From Caballeronia novacaledonica (GTDB taxonomy: Bacteria > Pseudomonadota > Gammaproteobacteria > Burkholderiales > Burkholderiaceae), in NCBI RefSeq assembly GCF_900258035.1, contig NZ_OGTP01000009.1, positions 1 through 64,000 of the forward strand: a stretch of 64,000 nt of DNA, read 5' to 3'. Shown in pieces: positions 46,313-55,186 of the stretch. The translations under genes were made by a program, and so were the position numbers. Under the pieces are notes generated by a model that was given only the letters and a program-made list of their open reading frames with translations, made no database searches and was not told where the DNA came from. The number at the start of each line of letters is the position of its first letter. The stretch's first letter is position 1.

Positions 46313-47527
46313 TCAAGCCGTCGCCGCTCCCCCCACCCCGCGCCCCGCGCGCATATAAAGCGCGACCGAGAGCGCCACGGCCGCCGCCGCCGCCATCGCG
46401 GCGAACAAGAACACCGATCCATACCCGAACTCACCCGCGACATATCCCGCGAGCGGCCCGGTCAGCCCGAGCGACAAATCGAGAAACACCGAATAAGCCG
46501 ACAAAGCCGCCCCCCGGCTCGCAGGCGGCACGAGTCCGACCGCCTCGACGCCCAGCGCCGGAAACACCAGCGCAAACCCGAACCCCGTCAACGCCGCGCC
46601 CGCGAGCGCGAACGTCGGCTCGGCGGCGAGCCACAGCATCAACAAGCCCGCGCACTCGAAAACGAACGACACGATCGCCACGCGAAATCCGCCATACGCC
46701 TTGATCGTATTGGCGAACAGCAAGCGCGCCCCGATGAACATCGTGCCGAACACCGTCAGCGACAGCGCCGCGTTCGGCCAGTTGTGCGCGGCGTAGTAGA
46801 GCGTGATGAACGTCGCGATCGAGCCGAATCCCGCCGATCCGAGCGCAAGTCCGAGTCCATGCGGCAGCACGCGGAAGAACACGCTGCGATACGACATGCG
46901 CTCGCCATGCACGATCGGCACGCTCGCCATGCGCGTCGCGAGCCAGTAACCGAAGCCGCCGAGCACGATCACGATCACTCCCAGCGACGCGAATCCGAGC
47001 GAATGATCGATCGCGACGCCGAGCGGCGCGCCGATCGCGAGTGCGCCGTACGTCGCGATGCCGTTCCACGAAATCACCTTCGCGTTGTTCGTCACGCCGA
47101 CGCGCCCGATGCCCCACGTAATCGACCCCGTGCCGACCCAGCTTTCGCCGAAGCCGAGCACCAGCCGCGCGATCACGAGCAGCACGAGACTCACCGCATG
47201 CCATTGCGCCGCCAGCGCCGAACCGAGCAGCAGCACGCCGCTCGCCGCACACGCCGCGAGGCCGTACAGCACCGTTTTCTTGGGGCCGAGCGTATCGGCG
47301 GTGCGGCCCGCGAGCGGCCTCGACATCAGCGTCGCGAAATACTGGACGCTGATCGCCGCGCCCGCCATCACCGAGCCGTAGCCCAGATCCGTATGCACGT
47401 AACCCGGCAGCACCGCGAGCGGAATGCCGATCGTCAGGTAGCAGAGGAACGTGTACAGCACGACCGGCAGAATCCGCAGCGTGACTGCGAAATCGCCCTG
47501 CGGCTTGGTGCGAGGCTCGGAAGACAT
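46313..47527 (-). CDS. MFS transporter, YhhS/YfcJ family
   Basis: 404 aa from [15 protein letters not shown], with 12 TM helices. YhhS-type segments are [57 protein letters not shown] and [21 protein letters not shown]. coli YhhS has been linked to glyphosate/arabinose-type efflux, but the natural substrate is unknown. A longer reading to 47713 is not supported by similarity. It stands alone on the reverse strand; its 3' end borders the repeat element. Confidence 0.88.
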   Translation of the reverse strand: MSSEPRTKPQGDFAVTLRILPVVLYTFLCYLTIGIPLAVLPGYVHTDLGYGSVMAGAAISVQYFATLMSRPLAGRTADTLGPKKTVLYGLAACAASGVLLLGSALAAQWHAVSLVLLVIARLVLGFGESWVGTGSITWGIGRVGVTNNAKVISWNGIATYGALAIGAPLGVAIDHSLGFASLGVIVIVLGGFGYWLATRMASVPIVHGERMSYRSVFFRVLPHGLGLALGSAGFGSIATFITLYYAAHNWPNAALSLTVFGTMFIGARLLFANTIKAYGGFRVAIVSFVFECAGLLMLWLAAEPTFALAGAALTGFGFALVFPALGVEAVGLVPPASRGAALSAYSVFLDLSLGLTGPLAGYVAGEFGYGSVFLFAAMAAAAAVALSVALYMRAGRGVGGAATA

Positions 47528-47864
47528 AGGGAAATTGCGGGGTTGAATTCGGCGCGAAGACGTGATTCTCCCATATGTTGCGGCGCAACGTCGCACGTGT
47601 TTTGTAACCGGATGGGACAAATCGCCTGTCCGAACGATCGGACGCCGGGTTCGGAAGCCTTGCTGCGTAAGGCTCAGCGCACATATCGGACGAAGAATAT
47701 GTCGTTCATGCAATGTCGGCTATGGGTTGCGGTTTTTGGTGGTGATAGCTTTCGAACCATCGAAGCGACAGGACCATTCCGAAAAGTCCCCCGAAGTCGC
47801 GAATGCCACCGGCTGCGTATTCCGCGCAACCAGCAGAAAAGCATCGAAGAGCCCCGAGACATCC
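47528..47864. promoter_or_regulatory. Divergent control region, yhhS-like / xdhA
   Basis: 337 nt without a gene. An inverted repeat GTCCGA-ACGA-TCGGAC (47628-47643) is a candidate operator for xdh or the transporter. No strong -10/-35 pair was found. Confidence 0.4.
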
Positions 47865-49388
47865 ATGACCCAGCCGATCCGCTTCTATCACCGCAACGCG
47901 ATCCAGGAAGTGAGCGGCGCGTCGACGACGCGCACCGTCCTGCAATACCTGCGCGAAGACGCGCGCTGCACCGGCACCAAGGAAGGCTGCGCGGAAGGCG
48001 ACTGCGGCGCGTGCACGGTCGTCATCGGCGAGCCGGACGGCGCGGGCGGCGTCGCGTTCAAGGCCGTGAACGCGTGCGTCCAGTTCCTGCCGACGCTCGA
48101 CGGCCGCGCGCTCTTCACCGTCGAAGACCTGCGCCAGCCGGACGGCACGCTGCATCCGGTGCAGCAGGCGCTCGTCGATTGCCACGGCTCGCAGTGCGGC
48201 TTCTGCACGCCGGGTTTCGCAATGTCGATGTTCGCGCTCTACGAAAAGCACGGTCATGCGACGACCGGCTGCCCCGGCGCATGCGAGAAGACGAAGCCCT
48301 CGCGCCAGGAAATCAGCGACGCGCTGACGGGCAATCTGTGCCGCTGCACGGGGTATCGGCCGATCATCGAAGCTGCCGAGCAGATGTTCGATCACGCGCC
48401 GCTCGCGCCCGTCAACGTGCCGGCGCTCGCGCGCACGCTCGAAAACCTGAAGCGCGACGACACCTTCCACTACGAGCACGCCGGCCGCAAGTTCGAGGCG
48501 CCGCGCACCGCCGAGGCGCTCGCCGCGATCAAGGACGAGAATCCGGACGTGCGCATTCTCGCGGGCAGCACCGACGTCGGCTTGTGGGTCACGAAGCAAC
48601 TGCGCGATCTGGGCGACATCGTCTATGTCGGGCAGATCGAATCGTTCAAACACGTCGGGACGACGGAAGAGTGGATCGAGATCGGCGCGGGCGTGTCGGT
48701 GGATCGCGCGTACGACGAGCTCGTGAAGATCTATCCGGAGCTCGAAGAAACGCGCCTGCGCTTCGCGTCGCTGCCGATCCGCAATGCGGGCACGCTCGGC
48801 GGCAACGTCGCGAACGGCTCGCCGATCGGCGATTCGATGCCCGGCCTCATCGCGCTGAATGCGCGCGTCGTTTTGCAGAGCGTCGACGGCACGCGCGAGA
48901 TGGCGCTCGAAGACCTGTACGTCGCGTATCAGAAGAAGGACATGCACCCGAACGAATTCGTCGCCGCCATCCGCGTGCCGACGCGCCACGGCAAGCGCGC
49001 GAATCTCCAGTTCCGCGCGTACAAGCTGAGCAAGCGTTTCGACTCCGACATTTCCGCCGTGTACGCCGCGTACAGCTTCATCGCCGATGGCGACACGATT
49101 CGCGAGCCGCGTCTCGTCTACGGCGGCATGGCCGCGACGCCCAAGCGCGCGGCGCACGCCGAAGCCGTTCTCGCCGATGCGTTCTGGCACGAAGCCACCG
49201 CCCAGGCCGCCATGATCGCGCTCGCGAAGGATTACCAGCCGCTCACCGACATGCGCGCGAGCAGCGACTATCGGCTCGACACCGCGAAGAGCCTGCTGTA
49301 TCGCTTCTGGCTGGAGACGCGTCCGCAGAATCCGCTCGATAAATCGAAGCTGGATGTGCGTGCAATCGAACTGGTCGAAGCGAAGTAA
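47865..49388 (+). CDS. xdhA: Xanthine dehydrogenase small subunit XdhA
   Basis: 507 aa from MTQPIRFYHRNAIQEVSG. The plant-type [2Fe-2S] domain has CTGTKEGCAEGDCGACTV (Cys42, 47 and 50); the second cluster domain has GSQCGFCTPGFAM and GNLCRCTGYRPI. The FAD domain starts at about residue 200 (ILAGSTDVGLWVTKQ, LPIRNAGTLGGNVANGSPIGD), and a CO-dehydrogenase flavoprotein C-terminal domain ends the protein. It passes electrons from the Mo subunit to NAD+. First gene of xdhA-xdhB-xdhC. Frames upstream of 47865 are unconserved. Confidence 0.96.
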   Translation: MTQPIRFYHRNAIQEVSGASTTRTVLQYLREDARCTGTKEGCAEGDCGACTVVIGEPDGAGGVAFKAVNACVQFLPTLDGRALFTVEDLRQPDGTLHPVQQALVDCHGSQCGFCTPGFAMSMFALYEKHGHATTGCPGACEKTKPSRQEISDALTGNLCRCTGYRPIIEAAEQMFDHAPLAPVNVPALARTLENLKRDDTFHYEHAGRKFEAPRTAEALAAIKDENPDVRILAGSTDVGLWVTKQLRDLGDIVYVGQIESFKHVGTTEEWIEIGAGVSVDRAYDELVKIYPELEETRLRFASLPIRNAGTLGGNVANGSPIGDSMPGLIALNARVVLQSVDGTREMALEDLYVAYQKKDMHPNEFVAAIRVPTRHGKRANLQFRAYKLSKRFDSDISAVYAAYSFIADGDTIREPRLVYGGMAATPKRAAHAEAVLADAFWHEATAQAAMIALAKDYQPLTDMRASSDYRLDTAKSLLYRFWLETRPQNPLDKSKLDVRAIELVEAK

Positions 49389-49409
49389 GCGAAGAAGGAG
49401 AACAAGACA

Positions 49410-51773
49410 ATGAATCAGCAAGCCGAAGCCTTTCTCGCCGAAGCCCAGTCGCTCGCGAACGAAATCGACGCGTTCAAGCAGGTCCACGTGTCGCGTCCGC
49501 ATGAATCGGCGCATCTGCACGTGAGCGGCCGCGCGAGTTACACCGACGACATTCCGCCCGTCGCGGGCACGCTGCACGCCGCGCTCGGCACGAGCCCGAA
49601 GGCGCACGCGAAGATCGTGTCGATGAACTTCGACGCCGTGCGCGCGACGCCGGGCGTCGTCGCCGTCTTCACCGCCGAGGACATTCCCGGCGTGAACGAT
49701 TGCGGCCCGATCATCCACGACGATCCGGTGCTCGCGCAGGGGATCGTGCAGTTCGTCGGCCAGCCGATGTTCATCGTCGTCGCGACGTCGCACGATACGG
49801 CGCGCCTCGCCGCACGCCGCGCGACGATCGAGTTCGAAGACCTCGTGCCGGTTCTCACGCCGCAGGATGCGCGCCGTGCCGAATCGTACGTGCTGAATCC
49901 GCTGAAGCTGTCGCGCGGTGACGCACAAGGGCGCATGGCGAAAGCCGCGCATCACGAACGCGGCGCGATGAAGCTCGGCGGTCAGGAACAGTTCTATCTC
50001 GAAGGCCAGATCGCCTACGCCGTGCCGAAGGACGACGACGGCATGCACGTCTATTGCTCGACGCAGCACCCGACGGAAATGCAGCATCTCGTCGCGCACG
50101 TGCTCAACGTGCATTCGCACAACGTGCTGGTCGAATGCCGTCGCATGGGCGGCGGGTTCGGCGGCAAGGAATCGCAGTCGGGCATTTTCGCGTGCTGCGC
50201 GGCGCTCGCCGCGTGGAAGCTGCTGTGCCCGGTGAAGCTGCGTCCGGACCGCGACGACGACATGATGATCACCGGCAAGCGCCACGACTTCATCTACGAC
50301 TTCGAAGTCGGCTATGACGACGACGGCAAGATCGAAGGCGTTTCCGTCGACATGACTTCGCGCTGCGGCTTCTCCGCCGACTTGTCCGGTCCGGTGATGA
50401 CGCGCGCCGTCTGCCATTTCGACAACGCGTACTGGCTGTCGGACGTGAAGATCGAAGGCTATTGCGGCAAGACCAACACGCAGTCGAACACCGCGTTTCG
50501 CGGCTTCGGCGGGCCGCAGGGCGCGTTCGCGATCGAGTACATCCTGGACAACGTCGCGCGTTCGGTCGGCAAGGACTCGCTCGACGTGCGCCGCGCGAAT
50601 CTCTACGGCAAGACCGAAAACAACAAGACGCCTTACGGCCAGACGGTCGAGGACAACGTCATCCACGAACTGATCGCCGAACTGGAAGAGACGAGCGATT
50701 ATCGTCGCCGCCGCGCGGCCATCGACGAATTCAACGCGAACAACGAAATCCTGAAGAAAGGCCTCGCGCTGACACCGGTGAAGTTCGGCATCGCGTTCAA
50801 CGTGACGCACTTCAATCAGGCGGGCGCGCTGGTTCACATCTATACCGATGGCTCGATGCTCGTGAACCACGGCGGCACCGAGATGGGCCAGGGGTTGAAC
50901 ACGAAGGTCGCGCAGGTCGTCGCGCACGAGCTGGGCGTGAACTTCGAGCGCGTGCGCGTGACGGCCACCGACACGAGCAAGGTCGCGAATACATCGGCGA
51001 CGGCGGCTTCCACCGGAACGGACTTGAACGGCAAGGCAGCGCAAGACGCCGCGCGCCAGTTGCGCGAACGGCTCGCGAAGTTCGCGTCGGAGAAGTTCGG
51101 CGGCGGCGCGGTCACGCCTGCGCAGGTGCGCTTTGCGAACGATCGCGTGATCGTCGGCGACGATGCGATTCCGTTCGGCGAAGTCGTGCAGAAGGCGTAT
51201 CTCGCGCGCGTACAGTTGTGGTCCGACGGCTTCTACGCGACGCCCAAGCTCTACTGGGATCAGGCGACGATGCAGGGCCGCCCGTTCTTCTACTACTCGT
51301 ATGGCGCGGCGGTGTCGGAAGTGGTGATCGACACGCTGACCGGCGAAATGCGCGTGCTGCGCGCGGACGCGCTGCATGACGTGGGCGCGTCGCTGAATCC
51401 GGCGCTGGACAAGGGCCAGGTCGAAGGCGCGTTCGTGCAGGGCATGGGCTGGCTCACGACGGAAGAGCTCTGGTGGAACGACAAGGGCAAGCTGATGACG
51501 CACGCGCCGTCCACCTACAAGATTCCGACGACGAACGACATGCCCGCCGATTTCCGCGTCGATCTGTTCAAGAACCGCAACACGGAGGACAGCATCCATC
51601 GCTCGAAGGCCGTGGGCGAGCCGCCGCTCCTGCTGCCGTTCTCGGTGTTCTTCGCGATCCGCGACGCCGTTTCCGCGGTCGGCGATCACAAGGTGAATCC
51701 GCCCTTGAACGCACCCGCGACGGCGGAAGAGATCCTGAAAGCGGTCAATGCGGTGAGGAGCGCGCGGTCATGA
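49410..51773 (+). CDS. xdhB: Xanthine dehydrogenase large (molybdenum) subunit XdhB
   Basis: 787 aa. Molybdopterin-binding signatures: CRRMGGGFGGKESQ, TAFRGFGGPQGAFAIEYI, GGTEMGQGLNTKVAQVVA, TSATAASTGTDLNGKAAQDA, and the catalytic Glu in KAVGEPPLLLPFSVF. Opens with GRASYTDDIPPVAGTLHAALG. It hydroxylates hypoxanthine and xanthine to urate. A Shine-Dalgarno GAAGGAG precedes the ATG; 21 nt separate it from xdhA, and it overlaps xdhC by 4 nt. Confidence 0.97.
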   Translation: MNQQAEAFLAEAQSLANEIDAFKQVHVSRPHESAHLHVSGRASYTDDIPPVAGTLHAALGTSPKAHAKIVSMNFDAVRATPGVVAVFTAEDIPGVNDCGPIIHDDPVLAQGIVQFVGQPMFIVVATSHDTARLAARRATIEFEDLVPVLTPQDARRAESYVLNPLKLSRGDAQGRMAKAAHHERGAMKLGGQEQFYLEGQIAYAVPKDDDGMHVYCSTQHPTEMQHLVAHVLNVHSHNVLVECRRMGGGFGGKESQSGIFACCAALAAWKLLCPVKLRPDRDDDMMITGKRHDFIYDFEVGYDDDGKIEGVSVDMTSRCGFSADLSGPVMTRAVCHFDNAYWLSDVKIEGYCGKTNTQSNTAFRGFGGPQGAFAIEYILDNVARSVGKDSLDVRRANLYGKTENNKTPYGQTVEDNVIHELIAELEETSDYRRRRAAIDEFNANNEILKKGLALTPVKFGIAFNVTHFNQAGALVHIYTDGSMLVNHGGTEMGQGLNTKVAQVVAHELGVNFERVRVTATDTSKVANTSATAASTGTDLNGKAAQDAARQLRERLAKFASEKFGGGAVTPAQVRFANDRVIVGDDAIPFGEVVQKAYLARVQLWSDGFYATPKLYWDQATMQGRPFFYYSYGAAVSEVVIDTLTGEMRVLRADALHDVGASLNPALDKGQVEGAFVQGMGWLTTEELWWNDKGKLMTHAPSTYKIPTTNDMPADFRVDLFKNRNTEDSIHRSKAVGEPPLLLPFSVFFAIRDAVSAVGDHKVNPPLNAPATAEEILKAVNAVRSARS

Positions 51774-52276
51774 TGCACGTCGTCCTGTTCGGCGCGGGCC
51801 ACGTCGGCCACGCGCTCGTGAAGGTGCTCGGCACGCTGCCGTGCGTCGTGCAGTGGGTCGATGCGCGCGACGAACTCTTCCCCGACGAAGTGCCGGCGAA
51901 CGTGCAGATCGAAGCCACCGATCTGCCCGATGCGATCGTGGACGAGGCGCCGGCGGGCGCGTACTTCATCGTGATGACGCACGATCATTCGCTCGACTTC
52001 TCGCTCACGCAGCGCATCATGCGGCGCGATGACTTTGCGTACTTCGGGTTGATCGGCTCGAAGACGAAGCGCGTGAAGTTCGAGCGGCGTTTGATGGAGC
52101 GCGGTGTCGCGGCGGATCGCTTGCCGGAGATCACGTGTCCGATCGGCGTGGAAGGGATCGTCGATAAAGCGCCGTGGTCGATCGGGCTGGCCGTCGCGGC
52201 GCAGTTGTTGAGGGTGAGGGAGATGGCGGCGCGGGTGGGGATGCCGGCGTTCAAGGCGGCGCGTCTCGCCGTCTGA
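51770..52276 (+). CDS. xdhC: Xanthine dehydrogenase accessory protein XdhC, C-terminal domain only
   Basis: 168 aa. Starts MMHVVLFGAGHVGHALVKVLG, the Rossmann motif of the XdhC C-terminal domain, and contains YFIVMTHDHSLDFSLTQRIM, YFGLIGSKTKRVKF and CPIGVEGIVDKAPWSIGLAVA. XdhC proteins bind Moco and insert its sulfurated form into XdhB; full-length members carry a further N-terminal XdhC/CoxI domain of about 100-150 residues. Here that domain is absent: the start codon overlaps the xdhB stop and the Rossmann motif begins at once. Either a natural short form or a deletion. Confidence 0.87.
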   Translation: MMHVVLFGAGHVGHALVKVLGTLPCVVQWVDARDELFPDEVPANVQIEATDLPDAIVDEAPAGAYFIVMTHDHSLDFSLTQRIMRRDDFAYFGLIGSKTKRVKFERRLMERGVAADRLPEITCPIGVEGIVDKAPWSIGLAVAAQLLRVREMAARVGMPAFKAARLAV

Positions 52277-52287
52277 ATGTCCGCGTT

Positions 52288-53208
52288 TCAGGTGAGGCCG
52301 TTGGTCTGCCTGAAGCGTCCCGGCGCCACCCCATACACCTCCTTGAACCGCTTCGAAAACGCCGCCTCGGACTGATACCCCACATCCGCCGCGACATCCG
52401 CGATGCTCTTCTTCGTATGCGTGAGCATCGTGCTCGCGAGTTGCATGCGCATGTGGCTCAGCAGCGCCAGCGGTGAGCTATCCGAATGCGCGGAGAACGC
52501 GCGCATGAATGTCGCGCGCGACATCGCCGCTTCCTTCGCCAGCATTTCCAGCGTCCACGGCTCGGCGGGCCGTTCCAGCATCGCGATGATCGACGCGCCC
52601 AGCCGCCGGTTCGCCAGCAAGCCGAGCACGCCCGCAAGCGACGGCTGTCCTTCGAGCCACGCGCGCAACACCATCGTGAAGAGCGCGGTGGATAGCGCCG
52701 TAACGATCGAAGGCGCGCCGAGTTGCGCTTCTTCCGCCTCGCGACGCATCGTCTGGACGAGCGGCGCGAGATACGTCGCGGATGCATCGGTAAATGACAC
52801 GTGCACGACATCCGGCAGCACGTCGATCAGCAGCGCGCGCGGTGCGTAAAGGAAGCGCCCGCACAGCAAGTCCACGCCCGGTTCCCGCCCGCCGCAATTG
52901 CTTTCCACCGTGACCGCGCCGTTGTGGCGCATTTCCATCTCCGTCTTCGCCGCGCCTTTTTCGCGTGGCTGAATGCTCAGCACGTGCGCGTCGCCGCGCG
53001 GCAGGAAAAAGATGTCGCCCGCCCGCAATTCCAGCGGCGCGTGACCCTTGCGAAGCACCGTGCACGCGCCATCGAGCACGACGTGATACACCGCTTCGCC
53101 GGCGGGCGCGGGCGCGTGATCGAGTTCCAGCGGGCCGCTCAAAAGGCAGCGCAGATCGAGCGCGCCGGAAAGGCTCGCAAGCTGGATCAGTTTGTCGAGT
53201 GCGTCCAT
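52288..53208 (-). CDS. AraC family transcriptional regulator with cupin domain
   Basis: 306 aa from MDALDKLIQLASLSGALDLR. The N-terminal AraC-binding cupin (Cupin_6 type) is at about 5-190 (LEL RAGDIFFLPRGDAHVLSI, LLCGRFLYAPRALLIDVLP). The C-terminal double HTH is at about 205-300 (WTLEMLAKEAAMSRATFMRAF, SIADVAADVGYQSEAAFSKRFKEVYGVAPGRFR). It converges on xdhC with 11 nt between stops; the effector and target genes are unknown. A longer in-frame start at 53265 is possible. Confidence 0.9.
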   Translation of the reverse strand: MDALDKLIQLASLSGALDLRCLLSGPLELDHAPAPAGEAVYHVVLDGACTVLRKGHAPLELRAGDIFFLPRGDAHVLSIQPREKGAAKTEMEMRHNGAVTVESNCGGREPGVDLLCGRFLYAPRALLIDVLPDVVHVSFTDASATYLAPLVQTMRREAEEAQLGAPSIVTALSTALFTMVLRAWLEGQPSLAGVLGLLANRRLGASIIAMLERPAEPWTLEMLAKEAAMSRATFMRAFSAHSDSSPLALLSHMRMQLASTMLTHTKKSIADVAADVGYQSEAAFSKRFKEVYGVAPGRFRQTNGLT

Positions 53209-53268
53209 GTGAGCGGATCGGGCCGAAGGTGTCGTTCCGGATAGTACCGAAGTCCCGCCCGACACGCG

Positions 53269-54252
53269 TTACTTCGCGACTTCGCCCAGTTCGCGCGTCT
53301 CGTCGCCCAAAGGAGCCGTGACGGTCTTTTTGCCCGTGAGCGAATCCGACACAGCCGACATCAGCGTGCGCAGCCAGGCGACATCCGTCGGCTGATCGGG
53401 CTGCGGCACCGAAAGCTGATAGCACTTGATGCGCGGAAACGGCACCGGCGAATCGAGCACGGCGAGCGGCAGCATCGCGGCATAGTGCTGCGCGAAACGG
53501 CGCGGCGCGGTGAAGATCAGGTCCGACTGCAGCAGCACCTGCGGCACGAGGCCGAAGTAGGGAATCGTCGTGACGATGCGCCGCTCGATGCCCGCGCGCG
53601 CGAGGCCGACGTCGATCGGATGCCGCCTGCCGCCGCTATACGGCGTGGGCGCGAGATGCGCGGCGAGCGCGTAGCGTTCCGCCGTCAGCGGCTCGCGGGC
53701 GAGCGGATGGTTCGCGCGCATCAGGCAGACGAATACGTCGGTGAACAGATCCTGGCGTTCGAAGCGCGGCTCGGGCTTCGTCCAGTTGGCGACCATCAGA
53801 TCGATTTCGCCTTCGTCGAGCATGCGCTCGTGATCGCGCATCGGCGTCAGCGATTCGATTTCCAGACGCGCATTCGGCGCCGCATCGCGAAACGCCGCGA
53901 CGAGCGTCGGCATGAAGAAATCGTTCAGATAATCGGGCGCGGCGACGCGAAAGGTGCGGCGCGAGCTTTGCGGATCGAAATCGCCGTGCGGCGTCGCGAC
54001 GAATTCCACTTCCCGCAATGCCCGCTGCGCCGGCGCGAGCAGCGACTCGCCGTACTCCGTCGGCACCATGCCCTGCTTGCCGCGCACGAGAATCGGATCG
54101 TTCAGGATTTCGCGCAGACGGCGCAACGCCGTGCTGATCGCCGGCTGCGTCTGGTTCAGCCGCTGCGCGGTCTGCGTCACGCTGCGTTCCAGCAACAGCG
54201 TGCGCAACACGCGGATGAGCCAGATGTCGAGTGAGTCGGCGGGATCGTTCAT
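53269..54252 (-). CDS. LysR family transcriptional regulator
   Basis: 327 aa from MNDPADSLDIWLIRVLRTLL. The HTH (LLERSVTQTAQRLNQTQPAISTALRRLREIL) and PILVRGKQGMVPT are standard for the NodD/DntR/NahR-like branch. The effector domain follows (FRVAAPDYLNDFFMPTLVAAF, GEIDLMVANW). Downstream in its own direction is the AraC gene; upstream on the same strand is the isomerase gene, so the target is unclear. That branch usually responds to aromatic compounds, in keeping with the neighbouring chromene-carboxylate isomerase-like gene. Confidence 0.9.
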   Translation of the reverse strand: MNDPADSLDIWLIRVLRTLLLERSVTQTAQRLNQTQPAISTALRRLREILNDPILVRGKQGMVPTEYGESLLAPAQRALREVEFVATPHGDFDPQSSRRTFRVAAPDYLNDFFMPTLVAAFRDAAPNARLEIESLTPMRDHERMLDEGEIDLMVANWTKPEPRFERQDLFTDVFVCLMRANHPLAREPLTAERYALAAHLAPTPYSGGRRHPIDVGLARAGIERRIVTTIPYFGLVPQVLLQSDLIFTAPRRFAQHYAAMLPLAVLDSPVPFPRIKCYQLSVPQPDQPTDVAWLRTLMSAVSDSLTGKKTVTAPLGDETRELGEVAK

Positions 54253-54388
54253 GGGCTGCGAAGCGGTTGGATTCAGGGCGCGGGCGCGAACTCGCAAACC
54301 CTCACCCGAAGTTAAACGCTTATCCAATTTTGACGCCATAGCGAGCGCGCTATGCGCGGCATAGGCGCGCCCGCCGGCCCGGCCGCCG

Positions 54389-55048
54389 TCAGCCGAAATC
54401 GGCGTCGCGCGGCGCGATCGGCAGCGCGCTGATGCGCTTCACTTCCGCGCCTTCGAGCCAGTTCGGCGAGCGCGCGACGTAGAGCACCATCGGCAGCGTG
54501 TCCTCGCCCCAGAAAATCTGATCGTTGACGAGAAAGGTTGGCACGCCGAACACGCCCATCGACACGGCGCGGTCGTTGTTATCGCGCAGCTTCGCTTTGA
54601 CGTCCTCGTCCTCGATGCGCGTTTCGCCCTCCGGCATGCCGACATGCTCGCACAACGCGCGAAAGCCCTCCGGCGTCGCGGGATCGCGCCCCTCGCGCCA
54701 GATGTACCGAAAGATTTCGCGCACGCGCGAGATTTCGCCGTTCGCCAGCACCGCGAGCCGCAGCGCCTTGGAAGGGTCGAACGGATGCGCGGGCGGCATC
54801 CTGAACGGAATGCCCAGTTGTTCCGCGCGGAACAGCGCGTGCCGATACGTGAAGACGCGTTTGGAGGGAATCGTCGCGGCGTGCGGCTGGCCCCAGCGGT
54901 CGAGCAGCTTCATCAACTGGACGGGCACGAGCTCGAACGGCATGTCCGGCCATTTTTCATGCTGTTCCAGCAGCAAGTAAGAAAACGGCGAAATGAAATC
55001 GAAGAAAAAGTACGGCTGACCATGACTGGTCGAATGCGGGGCACTCAT
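54389..55048 (-). CDS. DsbA-fold 2-hydroxychromene-2-carboxylate isomerase family protein
   Basis: 219 aa from MSAPHSTSHGQPYFFFDFIS. FDFISPFSYLLLEQ has the active-site Ser of HCCA isomerases in place of the DsbA CxxC. Then RWGQPHAATIPSKRVFTYR, FRMPPAHPFDPSKALRLAV and the C-terminal GVFGVPTFLVNDQIFWGEDTL with cis-Pro and the FWG tail of the kappa-GST-like fold. Known relatives use glutathione in naphthalene-type breakdown, but no such pathway is nearby, so the substrate is unknown. Upstream in-frame extension to 55180 is not conserved. Confidence 0.88.
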   Translation of the reverse strand: MSAPHSTSHGQPYFFFDFISPFSYLLLEQHEKWPDMPFELVPVQLMKLLDRWGQPHAATIPSKRVFTYRHALFRAEQLGIPFRMPPAHPFDPSKALRLAVLANGEISRVREIFRYIWREGRDPATPEGFRALCEHVGMPEGETRIEDEDVKAKLRDNNDRAVSMGVFGVPTFLVNDQIFWGEDTLPMVLYVARSPNWLEGAEVKRISALPIAPRDADFG

Positions 55049-55186
55049 GTTCCCTTCTCCCTGAGATTCCTTGGCTCCGCTCGCGCCGGTGCGCGTCGGA
55101 GCCTCATCTGTTCGTTTTTTGTCGTGGCCTGCATGGCGCGTACGACGCGCGGCGTTGCATCCTGTCTCCCGTTCCTCCAATAGATA

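Noticed and set aside
46216..46704. Forward frame rich in Arg/Pro/Thr starting in the repeat
   Set aside because: It is antisense to the yhhS-like transporter and low complexity; it arises from repeat sequence plus GC bias.
47706..51689. Very long reverse-strand open frame antisense to xdhA-xdhB
   Set aside because: It lies opposite two fully recognisable genes, is Arg/Val/His-rich and has no family features. High GC removes stop codons on the opposite strand.
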